In this document: positions 31,254 through 41,355 of the stretch, one piece after another
Position numbering within the stretch: position 1 is the stretch's first letter
Layout: each line of letters starts with the position of its first letter
Assembly (NCBI GenBank): GCA_905221605.1
Contig: CAJNDS010002734.1
Coordinates: 62,001 to 126,000 of the forward strand
Origin: Symbiodinium natans
Taxonomy: Eukaryota > Sar > Dinophyceae > Suessiales > Symbiodiniaceae
Length of the DNA stretch: 64,000 bases
Direction of reading: 5' to 3'
Made by a program: the position numbers and the translations under genes
Notes under the pieces: generated by a model
The model's database searches: none
Told to the model about the DNA's origin: nothing
The model's input: the letters and a program-made list of their open reading frames with translations, nothing else

Positions 31254-31271
31254 AGGCTTAAAAAGGGTGCC
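31254..31271. repeat. LINE target-site duplication, left copy
   Basis: AGGCTTAAAAAGGGTGCC, identical over 18 bases to 34,110-34,127 at the other end of the retrotransposon. Confidence 0.93.
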
Positions 31272-31304
31272 ACAGATCTCAAAGAGCGGTCATGTCATGA
31301 GAGG

Positions 31305-31319
31305 GAGCCGGATCGGCTC
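31305..31319 (-). other. 3' hairpin of the LINE
   Basis: Perfect 6-base stem GAGCCG/CGGCTC with a 3-base loop, 34 bases from the element's 3' end. The stop codon TGA (31,318-31,320) overlaps its first arm. Confidence 0.6.
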
Positions 31320-34104
31320 AGCGGAGACGAGACAAAAGCTTCTGGACTTCCAGAAGTAAAGTTCTGGCGTCATTGGCCTCAGAGTTTAACGAATGAGACA
31401 AACAAGGGCGCTTGCAAAATGAAGCGAGTCGCTTAGCGAAGTTGGGACACCTAGTGAGACACGAAATGCAGAACCCATCTCTGCACGTAAGGTCAAAGGG
31501 AACATAGCAATGCTTGCCCTTCTGCCAGAAACCTATTAAGCTGGACCAACGAGCCAGCATGCCAACAAAGAAAGCATGTCTTTGGGAAGCAGAGCAAAAG
31601 TTATCCAAAAACGGATGAAGCGACTCCGAACTAAGGGACTGGGCAAGTGAGATGAGAGAGGAAAGCAAATCCTCCACAACAGGTGCAAACTTATCGCCCA
31701 AGCGCAGAGTGATCCCGTGAAACTGCACCCTGTTAATTACAACCTGAAGAGAGTCCAAAACAGCCCCGCAAAAGGAAGCCAGCCTCAAAAGCGACGAACC
31801 TTCCGGACCGGAACAGGACGAATGAGCACGTTTGGAATCGCACATTGAAGGCGTCCTACCACAAAAACAACAAATGAAGTCACGAGAAAAAGTCCAAGAA
31901 CCAATCAAGTGACCAGCTTTGTACGAGGAAATTCTTTTCCTGAATTTGGCCCACGTGCGTTGCAAAGCAAGGAGAGAAGCCAGGGGCAGCTTGCAGCCTA
32001 AGGCAGTAAGAATGACATGGTAAGGAAGAATCGCCAAGTCTTCCGCATGAAACTGTTCGAGACCACCGTCCGCACGGACAATGATTTTATCATCGATGCT
32101 CCTGTATCTACCAGAGGCAGCCTGACATATCTGAGAGCAGACAGACCACCAAGGAGGCGCAGTGGTTTTCGGAAGCGGCTTGCGCAGAGAACCGACCAGG
32201 GAAACGATATCACGACTGTGACAACCATCTAGGTCCTGAACGAAGACCGCGAGATGCTCACCAAGATTCATTTCAAACCTGTTGCGAAGATGCCCAGCAA
32301 TCACAGATGGAAAAACTTTTAAGGACTGAATGGGAGGAAAGCCAAAAGGACAGGACCAAACCGCAGGGAGAGATCTGTGCCAATATCTCTTCTGAGGGGG
32401 GGACTCATGAACATAAATACCGCAGCGAACCCACAGAGCTTCACTAAGATGCTTAAAGGAAGCCGTAGCCTGAAGCACAGTAAGCCCGTTAGCTTTGAAA
32501 AGGTCAGCGGCAGGGCCAACAAGCTCAAGAAACAAAGTGAAAGCATACAGCCACGAGACTTCACAGCTGGCGGAATTATCTCTGTTCCAGAGAGACCAAA
32601 ATAGAAACATATTGGCAAAGAGAGACAGCGAGCCTCTCCAGGAGGTCCACTCGGCACGGGAAGTAAAAGGGGACCAGTTAAAGCTCGGCATAGTGGCAAC
32701 AGACGGCCAACACGTACGAGGATGCTGGACACTACCCACCGCAGGAGTAGAGACGGACTGAGTGCAAATTTTATCAGGAGAATACCTAATCTCTCTCTCA
32801 AACGCCATCCACAGAGACAAGGTCTCACACGCCCAGTGTTGGTACTTATCCCACTTGTTCCGAACGTGAATAGGCATATCACGAGTGCAGATGAGCATGT
32901 TTTGCGCGCAGCATGGCCAATCCCTCGAAGGCGAGAGGGGGCAACGATCCCTCATGTGCTGAAATTTAGGACACTCATTAAGAAAATGAAAAATATCAGC
33001 CAATTCATAGTGGCAGTATGGACAAAAGGAATGAATCTGCTTATTCATTCGCAGCAAACGAAGCGGAGTAGGATGTGCGTTAGAAAGCGTGCGAGCGAGC
33101 ACATGCCAGAGAGGATGCTGTCTGGTCCAGGTTTTAAGAAGCTTGCAAGAGAAGTCGAGAGCGGCCTCTTTGCAACCATGCCAAGAAGCGCCTAAACTGG
33201 AAATAAGAGCACGACGCAGCGCATCCCTAAGATGGTGCTTAAGGGCAATTAAGTCAGTTTGCCCGGGCTTCCAGATAAACTGGCAGTGCGTGGTGATGCA
33301 TCCGTCAGCACGGATATGCCACCCTAAATGAGACAAGTCATCAAGAAAGAGGCGCATGGGGCCCAAACCTGCCTTACGGCTGGCAAGCGCGCTATATTCA
33401 GAAAGAGAAGCCAAAACACCGTGTTTCTGAAAGACTCTCTCCCACCGAGTGAGAGAGGAGTAAATAAGAACAGACTTGGGGTCATACCGGTGACAAGGAA
33501 GAACGAAAGCCATAACAGCAGCGTGGTTGGCAAGAGGACAGCCAAAAGAGAGGCTCAAACCTTTAGCTCTGATGGCATCCAAATCACGGTTGACAGGACG
33601 AATCATACTAGAAGTGTAAGAAAACTTCGGCAAGATAATGGAAGTGTAAACGTAAGCACGAACTTCCTTGGTGATGTTATCACCAGCCTTCTGGAGCATG
33701 TGAAAGATACGCTGCGCTTCAGAAAGTTTACCAGCAAAAAACTTCGCACGGGAGGTTTGGGGAAGAGGAAGAGGAACCCCAAGATAAATAAAAGAAACGT
33801 CTGACTGGACATCAGAACCGTCCTGCCAGCGAAGAACAGCAGGACCGTTGACGGCAAACTGCGTAGATTTCGGGCGCGTCTTAAAACCCCAGGACTCATC
33901 CCAGGCTTCAATGCTGGAGAAAAGATGTTGGAAGATATCACCATCTTCGCGGTTATGGAGACCAGAAACAAGAATACGGTCATCCACGAAAACCCAACCC
34001 TCGAACTCAAGCTCGTTGGGGATGCTATAAAGGTTGTGCAACCATTTGCTGAGGCAGGCAGCAGCAGACAGCATGGAGATCGGGTCTCCCTGCGGTACAC
34101 CGTT
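31318..34104 (-). CDS. LINE ORF2-like reverse transcriptase, C-terminal part
   Basis: One open frame of over 920 codons. It enters at SNGVPQGDPIS (RT motif B, 34,072-34,104) and continues to a Met at 34,074 and VFVDDRILVS (motif C, where VDD replaces the usual ADD). The thumb follows, then a zf-RVT-type knuckle CPYCHYELADIFHFLNEC, and a long C-terminal region with two further Cys-rich clusters (FICCFCGRTPSMC and CRDGFCISCLTRC). The length beyond the zf-RVT, about 500 residues, is unusual and unassigned. An in-frame TAA lies just upstream of motif B in the flanking DNA. No frameshift or internal stop is seen, but without its N-terminus the product cannot mobilise itself. Confidence 0.93.
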   Translation of the reverse strand, partial: NGVPQGDPISMLSAAACLSKWLHNLYSIPNELEFEGWVFVDDRILVSGLHNREDGDIFQHLFSSIEAWDESWGFKTRPKSTQFAVNGPAVLRWQDGSDVQSDVSFIYLGVPLPLPQTSRAKFFAGKLSEAQRIFHMLQKAGDNITKEVRAYVYTSIILPKFSYTSSMIRPVNRDLDAIRAKGLSLSFGCPLANHAAVMAFVLPCHRYDPKSVLIYSSLTRWERVFQKHGVLASLSEYSALASRKAGLGPMRLFLDDLSHLGWHIRADGCITTHCQFIWKPGQTDLIALKHHLRDALRRALISSLGASWHGCKEAALDFSCKLLKTWTRQHPLWHVLARTLSNAHPTPLRLLRMNKQIHSFCPYCHYELADIFHFLNECPKFQHMRDRCPLSPSRDWPCCAQNMLICTRDMPIHVRNKWDKYQHWACETLSLWMAFEREIRYSPDKICTQSVSTPAVGSVQHPRTCWPSVATMPSFNWSPFTSRAEWTSWRGSLSLFANMFLFWSLWNRDNSASCEVSWLYAFTLFLELVGPAADLFKANGLTVLQATASFKHLSEALWVRCGIYVHESPPQKRYWHRSLPAVWSCPFGFPPIQSLKVFPSVIAGHLRNRFEMNLGEHLAVFVQDLDGCHSRDIVSLVGSLRKPLPKTTAPPWWSVCSQICQAASGRYRSIDDKIIVRADGGLEQFHAEDLAILPYHVILTALGCKLPLASLLALQRTWAKFRKRISSYKAGHLIGSWTFSRDFICCFCGRTPSMCDSKRAHSSCSGPEGSSLLRLASFCGAVLDSLQVVINRVQFHGITLRLGDKFAPVVEDLLSSLISLAQSLSSESLHPFLDNFCSASQRHAFFVGMLARWSSLIGFWQKGKHCYVPFDLTCRDGFCISCLTRCPNFAKRLASFCKRPCLSHSLNSEANDARTLLLEVQKLLSRLR

Positions 34105-34109
34105 ACTGC

Positions 34110-34127
34110 AGGCTTAAAAAGGGTGCC
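34110..34127. repeat. LINE target-site duplication, right copy
   Basis: Identical to 31,254-31,271. Confidence 0.93.
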
Positions 34128-34454
34128 CTTTTTTGCTTAAAGGGGTTTATAAGGGAACCTAAAGCCCCCAAAACGGGAATAAGGGTACTACTGGGCATCC
34201 TGGTATTGAGGGTCCGCTATGTTCGTAAACCCACCTGTCAGGCATCGCCGGAGGCCGCTGATGCAGCCACAACCCGTCGCTTCTGGGCTGATGGATGCCT
34301 GGCACAACGACTTGACGCAAGTCTTCCCCAGATTCCTACATGATACCTTATGATAAGTCCTACTCTTTGAAAGTCTACACTAGAGGTCCCTTATCACCAT
34401 ATACCCCCCCCACATCTCCCACAAGCAGTCTTTAGGAACTCGAACCTAGAGCGG

Positions 34455-34562
34455 AAGTTTCTTAATCCCTGTTCCCCTAGGAAGAAAAAAGGACCCTTTT
34501 TGTTCATATACAAGAAAGCCCATAACCCAAAAAGTAAAAAGGATCCCTAACACTGATCTAGT
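34455..34562. mobile_element. Family G element
   Basis: About 105 bases nearly identical to 41,730-41,830 (for example TCCCTGTTCCCCTAGGAAG and GGATCCCTAACACTGATCTA). Not strongly palindromic. The second copy acts as an intron. Confidence 0.8.
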
Positions 34563-34570
34563 TTTCTGCA

Positions 34571-34698
34571 TTTCACAGCGGGCCTCCGAGTGGAATGCCT
34601 GTGGGGGCTGCGCCCTCTGCATTGGCTGCACACCTCGCTGCTCCTGGAACTCCAGTGAGCGGAGAGTCGAGAGCAGCTCTGGATGGAACGAGCTACCT
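34571..34698 (-). CDS. Probable exon, unknown protein
   Basis: SSFHPELLSTLRSLEFQEQR then GVQPMQRAQPPQAFHSEARC and EMQ. Lies between a TTTAGGG array and the family G element, whose donor would follow. No family recognised. Confidence 0.5.
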
Positions 34699-34917
34699 TG
34701 GCAGGGGCGGGTTTAGGGTTTAGGGTTTTGGGGTTTAGGGTTTTCAACGCATTCCTGGAACCTCCCATCTTACTTCGTGAGCTCCTGCAAGGATTGGGAC
34801 GACTGAGTTTTGGGATGACGACGCGGTTGACGCCTGCGGATTCTCTGCCAACATTGTCTTAGGACCTTTGCTTGATGCCTTCTCCTGCTGCGACCCTTGC
34901 TGGTCTCATGGCCCTTG

Positions 34918-35003
34918 CCAGGATGGGCTATTATACCCTATAATCCCCGAAAAGCCCTTTGTAGGGTTCATTATTGGGATTATAGGGCCTAGTAGCCCAT
35001 CCT
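34918..35003. mobile_element. Inverted-repeat element, family L
   Basis: Perfect terminal inverted repeat CCAGGATGGGCTA / TAGCCCATCCTGG of 13 bases and an internal CCCTATAATCCC/GGGATTATAGGG pair. One copy in the window. Confidence 0.85.
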
Positions 35004-35349
35004 GGAGCGGCAGGTCCGTGCTCACACCTCCTGCGCCGGAAAGCAACTAATCGGCCATCAACAGCCAAGCTGCTTGCAGAAGCGGGCAATAGGGACTCCC
35101 TGGCGCTGTCGACATGTTTGGGTTTTTAGGGTTTAGGGTTTAGGGTTGAGGGCTTAGGGTTTAGGGTTTGGGGTGCAGGGTTCATAGGGTTTATAGGGTT
35201 TATAGGGTCCGGGACTCTGATAGGTTTGGGTGCAACTTGAGGGCAAATGGCATCTAGAAGTCGGCACAGCCAGTGAAGCAACTGCATTAAGATATCCCCC
35301 CCCCTTCCCACCCTAAACCCTAAACTAAACCCTAAACCCCCCCCGACCC

Positions 35350-35505
35350 GTGGAGGGATCCACTTCTTGAAGCTGTGCACTGGACAGTCTGCCTTGGAAG
35401 CTGCGAGCCTGCGGCTACCTCGGATACAAGCATGTCTCCACGTTCTGCATCTACCATGGGGGGTGACAATGCATCATCACGCCGAGCCGATGAATCTGGC
35501 TACGA
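35350..35505 (-). CDS. Probable exon, unknown protein
   Basis: SSARRDDALSPPMVDAERGD then MLVSEVAAGSQLPRQTVQCT. Hydrophilic; low complexity possible. The 5' side abuts a family F element. Confidence 0.4.
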
Positions 35506-35507
35506 CT

Positions 35508-35622
35508 TGCGTAAGAACCCCCCCCCAAAAAAAAATGCTAAATATTATTCCATATGATTCCTATAAGGGCAATATAGGGATTGCTCTTAAAACAAACATT
35601 TGGGGGGTTCTGAAGCAGATAG
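35508..35622. mobile_element. Family F inverted-repeat element
   Basis: Ends CGTAAGAACCCCCCCCCAAA and TTTGGGGGGTTCTGAAG, with GCAATATAGGGATT inside. Characteristic C-run/A-run left end. Confidence 0.8.
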
Positions 35623-35734
35623 CAGCTTGCTGGACACGTGCAGCCCCGGCCTCTGCTCCGGCCTCTTTCTCTGAAAGCCATGGGAAGAGGAAGCCGAGCA
35701 TTGCCCAGCTGCTGCATGCAGCACGTTGCTTAAG

Positions 35735-35853
35735 CTACTATTTGCATAAAGACCCCCCCCAAAAAAAAAAAAATCAACATATTCTTCCTTGTAAGGGTAA
35801 TGTAGGGATTATCGTTTTCTATTTTTTGGGGGGGTTCTTGAGCATATAGTAGG
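35735..35853. mobile_element. Family F inverted-repeat element
   Basis: TTAAGCTACTATTTGCATAA then C7A13 at the left; TTTTTTGGGGGGGTTCTTGA and GCATATAGTAGGAAAC at the right. Confidence 0.8.
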
Positions 35854-35965
35854 AAACTGCCTCGGTTTCCATCATGTGCGTTCAAAGACAGAACGCGCGC
35901 TTTGTCCATGAGTTCAACAAGTTCTGCTTCTGCGGGGCTATAACTGCGTCTATGGTGAACGTCTA
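35853..35965 (-). CDS. Probable exon, unknown protein
   Basis: RRSYSPAEAELVELMDKARV then LSLNAHDGNRG. Followed by donor GTTTCC at the edge of the family F element. Confidence 0.45.
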
Positions 35966-36039
35966 GACCACACATATTGAAAATATTAAATATTTAGAAA
36001 TATTAGTTCAATATACAAAATTAAAACTCAGTTACTGTG

Positions 36040-36142
36040 GAGAGCATTCGCGCACTGGCCATGCATTTCCATGCACTTTGACTCTGCTTCATGTGCTGCA
36101 GGAGTGCCAGAGGATCATGAAGCTTCTGTCTCAAGAGCCTAT
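36040..36142 (-). CDS. Probable exon, unknown protein
   Basis: RLLRQKLHDPLALLQHMKQS then QSAWKCMASARMLSTV, helical and charged. Precedes by strand order the Arg/Lys-rich exon near 36,230-36,330 (ASRKVDTIRAKLWMTAETSP read on minus). Confidence 0.4.
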
Positions 36143-36612
36143 GGACCCTAAACCCTAAACCCTAAACCCTAAACCCTAAACCCTAAACCCTAATGGAATA
36201 GTCCATCCTTCCCTCAGGCTTCAGCATATTTTCCGCAGGCGCGAAGGGGAAGGCAGGGGAGGGGAGGTTTCGGCTGTCATCCAGAGCTTTGCTCTGATTG
36301 TGTCAACCTTCCGAGAGGCCCTCACTTAGGGCAATCACCCTAGCATCCTAGAATGCCAATTCTCCAAATCAGGGCCCCCCTTTCTCCCTGAAAAAAATAT
36401 TTAAAAATATTTTCGGAGACCTTCAAAATTAAAAAGGGGGGGGGGGGCAAGATTCAGAGAGCTGGCTAGACATAGACTATCATAGACTGACTTCCATCGT
36501 GGGTCTACAGTCTCTATGTGCGGCGAAAGAGTTTTTCTAAGCTCCGGCCTTGAATCGGCCTGTGCAGGATCTCCTCGCTGAATTCTTCGATATGAGAAAG
36601 CTATCAGTAGAG

Positions 36613-36752
36613 ACCCTAAACCCTAAACCCTAAACCCTAAACCCTAAACCCTAAACCCTAAACCCTAAACCCTAAACCCTAAACCCTAAACCCTAAACCC
36701 TAAACCCTAAAAGGTTTCCTAAAGCAGGGGGGGGGGGGGGGGGGGGGGGGGG
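36613..36752. repeat. CCCTAAA array (14 units) and G homopolymer
   Basis: Perfect heptamer array at 36,613-36,711 followed by about 26 consecutive G at 36,727-36,752. Confidence 0.97.
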
Positions 36753-36789
36753 CAGCATTGACCCCCATGCCCCTGGGAACCCTAGAAAA

Positions 36790-36872
36790 TTGGGAGCGCT
36801 AGCGCCACGCTCTCGGCGTTGAGGTGGGTGTCACGGATCGGCTGCCAAACTGCGTGTACGGAGGACACCTGA
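36790..36872 (-). CDS. Possible exon, unknown protein
   Basis: VSSVHAVWQPIRDTHLNAES then VALALPIF before a stop. Confidence 0.35.
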
Positions 36873-37227
36873 AGGTTTAGGGTTTAGGCTTTAGGGTTTA
36901 GGGAGCACCCACCGAATGTTCCATTCCACTCCCGGGTGGGCACGAGATGGGCATAGAGCAGTGACAGCCACTGCCTTTTGGGAAAGGATGCCGCTAGGTC
37001 TACCATCTACTGCAAGCTTGGGTTTAGGAAAGGGAGCTGCCATCCACGACAGGGTGCTTGCCAAATGCGACAAACCCCCCAGGCCACAACAATTCAGAAT
37101 CCTTTTACGGGGGGCTTGTCTAGATATATGACATCGTAACCGGCAACATGAATTTAAAACCACAAGCTGGAATTCCTTGAGCATCCCTCCCAACCTTTGC
37201 ATCTGGGCCAAGGCCCCCTCCCCCTAA

Positions 37228-37352
37228 ACCCTACTCGAAGGTTCATAGGTAGCTTGAAGTGGGGTCACAAGTGCCCCAAAAACAGCTACATAAGGTTGTG
37301 CTCAGCTACAAGTGCAGCTACCCTACCTACAAACCCACGTAGAAGTTCCTGA
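37228..37352. mobile_element. Family A element, diverged
   Basis: CTCGAAGGTTCATAGGTAGC at the left and CACGTAGAAGTTCCTGAAC at the right. Confidence 0.6.
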
Positions 37353-37477
37353 ACCCTAAACCCTAAACCCTAAACCCTAAACCCCGAAACCCTTGTGGCG
37401 AGAGACTGCGGGCCCGAGCCGCCACGGGCCTCAAAAGGTGGCCGATAGGTATGGAATGGCCTGGGCACTTCGGGCTC

Positions 37478-37572
37478 AGGGTTTAGGGTTCAGGGTTCAG
37501 GGTTTAGGGTTCAGGGTTTAGGGTTCAGGGTTTAGGGTTTAGGGTTTAGGGTTCAGGGTTTGGGGTTCAGGG
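37478..37572. repeat. TTTAGGG/TTCAGGG array
   Basis: Alternating heptamer variants, about 13 units. Confidence 0.95.
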
Positions 37573-37904
37573 TCCGTGGCATGTGGGAAACACCGGCTCC
37601 ATTTACCTACACTTTTGAGAGGTTTTCGGGTCTAGGGTTTACCCTTTATCTAGGGTGTGAAGTCCTACTCATAGGGTTTGGGGCCACAGGAAGCCAACAA
37701 ATCCAGGAACCAACTCCGACAACTCGGTGTTTGGCTCGTGCCGAGTTCACGGCACTAGTAAAATAAGGTATAACCGTAGGTTCCCCACTTTCATGTACCC
37801 ATGAGCTCCAAGCACAGGCCTGGCTACCTCTGCCGAAAGAAGGGGGAGGGGGAGGATGGCTTATGGAACACAAACCCGAGTTGGGGGCTTGCGACACTAG
37901 GGGT

Positions 37905-37990
37905 ACCTTTATGGGGTCCTTATTTATAAAAGGATCCTACTATTTGGGGGTCTCTATTGGGGTAAATTAGTAGGGTCCCGTAGTACCGTA
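37905..37990. mobile_element. Family E-like element
   Basis: GGGTACCTTTATGGGGTCC and TAGGGTCCCGTAGTACC ends; shares GGATCCTACTATTTGGGGG with 31,207-31,226. Confidence 0.6.
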
Positions 37991-38796
37991 AATCTGCATA
38001 GGTCTCTTTAGTCACAACAGGGCGCGTGTGCCGGCCCACGGTAAGGGATCTCCTCCGCTGTTCCACGGAGAAGGCGGGCGCCTGTAGGAATGAAGTCGCC
38101 AGCAAGTGGCTTGAAGGTCGAAATAACAATATACTAATGTGATGAGATGATAATAGAACAATAGAACAATATAACTATATAAAAATATAATGGCATAAAG
38201 ACATAACAACATAATGATATTCTTTTTCAATAAGAATACAAACATATTTGTCCGAATACAATAGGTACTGATATAACGATACATTGGTATAACAATACAA
38301 TCAGACAATCATAAAGTAATGTAACAACATAGAAATGTGTCATAATTCTATACTACACTATAACAGTCGAACAATGTAGCCTAGCAGTGCAGTAACATGC
38401 CCTGCTCTGGTGTCCCAGTACCTTCCCGAGGTTGCCCCGCACATCGTAGTCGCCAGGGCCAGGAGACGGCGGCTCCGGAAACGGAGACCTGCATGTCGGC
38501 TCTGCAAAACACGATGTGCCCTACACAGAACCGCAGGACTAGTTGTGCTGCTTTCGCGTTGGTCCGCCGTCATCATCCTCATCCTTGCTTGTAAGATTCG
38601 TATTCATCTTTATCTTCGTTGTCCTCGTCATCGTCTTAGCTATGATCATCTTTCTCGCCCTCGTTTCTGTCCTTGTTGTCCCTCCTGCTGCTCCTCCTCC
38701 GTGTCACCGACGTCATCATCGTGATGGATGGTCATGGTGATGCTGATGATGGCGACGAGTCGTAACCATCATACTCATCATCATCCCAAAGCGCTT

Positions 38797-38921
38797 ACTT
38801 GGAGGTTCCTGGGTAGTTATGGTTGGGCTTTATAAGTAGGGTAACTGTAATTACGACTGGTTATAACCTTGTTTAGGATACTTACAACCCTACTTGTAAC
38901 TACCCATTACTACCCATGAAC
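38797..38921. mobile_element. Family A element acting as an intron
   Basis: TTACTTGGAGGTTCCTGGG and CCCATGAACCTCCAAGTA ends. On the minus strand the donor is GTTCATGG after GELLKPYLE; the acceptor would be CCAAG or CCAAGTAAG. In the first case a stop codon follows at once, in the second a His-rich tail. Confidence 0.7.
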
Positions 38922-38999
38922 CTCCAAGTAGGGTTTTAGGAGCTCTCCGGCCGCCTTCTCACGCTGGGTGACCTTGGCACGGTCGGTGTCTTCGATCGC
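38922..38999 (-). CDS. Probable exon, unknown protein
   Basis: Twenty-six codons AIEDTDRAKVTQREKAAGEL plus LKPYLE, phase 0 in and out. Acceptor CCTGCAG; the last three codons TAC TTG GAG are part of the family A terminal repeat, so the element contributes coding sequence. Confidence 0.6.
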
Positions 39000-39422
39000 C
39001 TGCAGGAAGCTTCTGCCATGCTTGTATAAGGGAAGGGGGGTGTTCTGGGCCCCCTATTCCACATAAGGCCCTAATTACTCAACTGTGGTATCCCCCGCCG
39101 GTATCTAGGTTTCTTTTGCTTCTGCACTTGCAGTAAAGCAGTCCCAGCAGTGGCAAACCAATCCCAGAAGCCGAAAATGCTGGAATGCGCATGACAAAAG
39201 AGCAACAACGACGCCAACACAAGTTCTGGAGGCCAAAGTGCTGGTTAGGGTTTAGGGTTTAGGGCTTGGGGCTTAGGGTTTAGGGGTACTGTCCCTCAAC
39301 AACCACCAATCTGTTTCTCAGGGCCTGTCTGCCCCCGAAACAACAACCTCTTGAAGAGGACCTGGGGTCGAAAGAAAGGAATCCGAACCACTGACATCAC
39401 TGAGTCCGTCGTCCATTCTGAC

Positions 39423-39520
39423 CTTTATAGCAACATCGGAGGTGCACTGCCATGCACCGCACCTCCCCCCGAATGTCGGTGAAGGCGCGGCCCATGTCTG
39501 CCCAGTGGAGGAAGTGCTGC
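39423..39520 (-). CDS. Probable exon, unknown protein
   Basis: QHFLHWADMGRAFTDIRGEV then RCMAVHLRCCYK, 32 codons with one base each side. Acceptor GTGCTGCAG, donor GTCAGA. Confidence 0.6.
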
Positions 39521-39628
39521 CTGCAGCACACGAAACGCGAGGAAACGAAGTTTTATGATCCCAACCTGGGCCTGTAGACCACGGAGACGGGGCAGCCTCA
39601 ACTTCACAGAAGGGCTCCTGAGCGACAT

Positions 39629-39695
39629 GGGGTTTAGGGTTTAGGGTTTAGGGTTTAGGGTTTAGGGTTTAGGGTTTAGGGTTTAGGGTTTAGGG
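39629..39695. repeat. TTTAGGG array
   Basis: Nine perfect units. On the minus strand it starts directly after the exon at 39,696-39,744. Confidence 0.95.
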
Positions 39696-39744
39696 TGGAA
39701 GAAGCGCCCTCGCGGGTCGGCCTGCCGGCGGGCCATGGAGTACC
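39696..39744 (-). CDS. Probable small exon
   Basis: YSMARRQADPRGRFFH after CTTGAG, flanked by a family E element upstream and a telomere-type array downstream. Confidence 0.45.
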
Positions 39745-39773
39745 TCAAGTGAGCGGCCCCCACACTGCAACAT

Positions 39774-39890
39774 GGGGGGGTTTCCGAACAGAAGGGGCCC
39801 TGTAAACAAGTCCCCCAACTAATCGGATTCCCAGAATAGTAAGGACCCCAACTAGGTACCCCCTAACTTCGGCAGCCCCCCCCATATCCC
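39774..39890. mobile_element. Family E element
   Basis: GGGGGGGTTTCCGAACAGAA at the left and TAACTTCGGCAGCCCCCCCC at the right; GTCCCCCAACTAATCGG and its partner lie inside. Confidence 0.7.
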
Positions 39891-40200
39891 TCCCCTGCCC
39901 CTGCATCTGCCAAAAGTAGTAGTAAGTCGTGGCGCACAGTGGCATGTAGTCAATAGCATCCCTGCTACATCTCCTACGCTTCCGCAATACACTCGGCCCC
40001 CAGATCCCGAAACCCTTTCTGCGATGGGCTAAACCGTAAACCCGAAACCCGGAACCCTAAACCCTTGCGCCAAGATGCTGCGGATGGTAGGTCCTCCCCA
40101 CACCAGCGTCGACAGACCATTGGCCGGGCCCCGGCGTGTCTGGGATGTCCTGACATGGCGGTTGGAATGGTCCCCCTTCTACTAGGGTTAGGGTTCAGGG

Positions 40201-40306
40201 TTGGGATGTTCCCCTTACGAACGGTCCTTAATGGGATTATCGTACCCTCCACTACCATATCCCTAATCAGGACTGTTGATATAAGGGGGAGTATCCTAAC
40301 AAGAAA
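40201..40306. mobile_element. Family C element
   Basis: GGGATGTTCCCCTTACGAAC at the left and AAGGGGGAGTATCCTAAC at the right. Confidence 0.7.
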
Positions 40307-41074
40307 ACTTTTTGAGTTCTGTTAGCCCGTTTTGGGAGTAGGGTTGATGGTTGCTTATTCATGAATGGTCTGGATGTAAACCTTTTTTGGGGTAGGGTTT
40401 ATACAAGTTACTAATACATGACGTCTTCTTTGAGTTAGGTAAACCCTTTTGGGTACTTTGTGAATGGTGTGCTTGTGGATGGGGACTATGTGCGTTTTGC
40501 TTTGGACAGGGCCCTCCCTCTTCCCCCCCCCCCCCCCCAACCCCTGCAAAAAAGTACTTCAAACAATTTCCCCAAGTTTGGGAAACCAGCATTCATCGTG
40601 AGTCTTCATGCAAAACCCTAAACAAAAACCCTTGAAACTCCTTAAAACCTAAGACTTTTTAGGGCTTTGATCCGACCCTGAAAGAAAAACTCGGACGAGT
40701 CTCGTGAACCTTGCGCTCCGCCCGGGGGAACGAGATCTGGCGCCGCTGGGAGTCCTACTGCAGCAGGGCACGAAGCCCTGAACCCTAAACCCTAAACCCT
40801 AAACCCTTAACCCTAACCCCTAAACCCTAAACCCTAAACCCTAAACCCTAGGCACAGAAACTGCATGGGGGAAGGTGCTTCTTTACAGATTTTACATGTT
40901 TCACGTCGTGCGCTTGACAACCCTAAACGTTGCTTGTAGGGTTTTTAAGGGGGGGGAGTTCATGGGGGGTAGGTACCTAGCAAACCTTGGGGAAGCTTAG
41001 GGAGTTTGAGGGAGTACTGGGGTACCTTGGGTTACATACCCCCCCCGAACCCCCCTCCCTTAAGAACACCATAA

Positions 41075-41355
41075 GTTGCCTGACAGTCTTTTCTGGATGG
41101 TTCCTCGCTTGCTGGGTGAAGTTTCAGCTTCCGACTTTGCTGTTTTGAAAGTCTGTTTGGCTGAGCTTCTTCGACACCAGTACGAAAACAATACAAAAAA
41201 AACATTCAAGAGAGCCCTAAACCCGAAACCCGAAAGCACAATGGCGCGTGTTTTCATCAGAGATTTGCGGTCGTGTTCCTTTCGTCGCGGAGGCACGTCG
41301 CAGAAGATTTTCGCACGTTTCCCCGCATGCGGGCCCACAGGCTTGGTAAACATTT
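41075..41355 (-). CDS. Possible exons, unknown basic protein
   Basis: Two open minus segments: about 41,250-41,355 (KPVGPHAGKRAKIFCDVPPR then RKEHDRKSLMKTRAIV) and about 41,073-41,165 (SSAKQTFKTAKSEAETSPSK then RGTIQKRLSGN, after a T-rich tract and GTCGAAG). Lys/Arg-rich. The plus strand is also open, so strand is not certain. Confidence 0.35.

Larger units (their letters stand above)
31272..34109 (-). mobile_element. 5'-truncated non-LTR retrotransposon (LINE)
   Basis: About 2.84 kb bounded by a perfect 18-base direct repeat, the expected mark of target-primed reverse transcription. The element starts inside the reverse transcriptase at motif B, so the endonuclease and first RT motifs are missing. 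The 3' UTR is only about 46 bases, has no poly(A), and holds the hairpin GAGCCG-ATC-CGGCTC at 31,305-31,319 that overlaps the stop codon. Such 3' hairpins are recognised by the RT in some LINE/SINE pairs. The intact ORF and perfect duplication suggest recent insertion. Confidence 0.92.
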
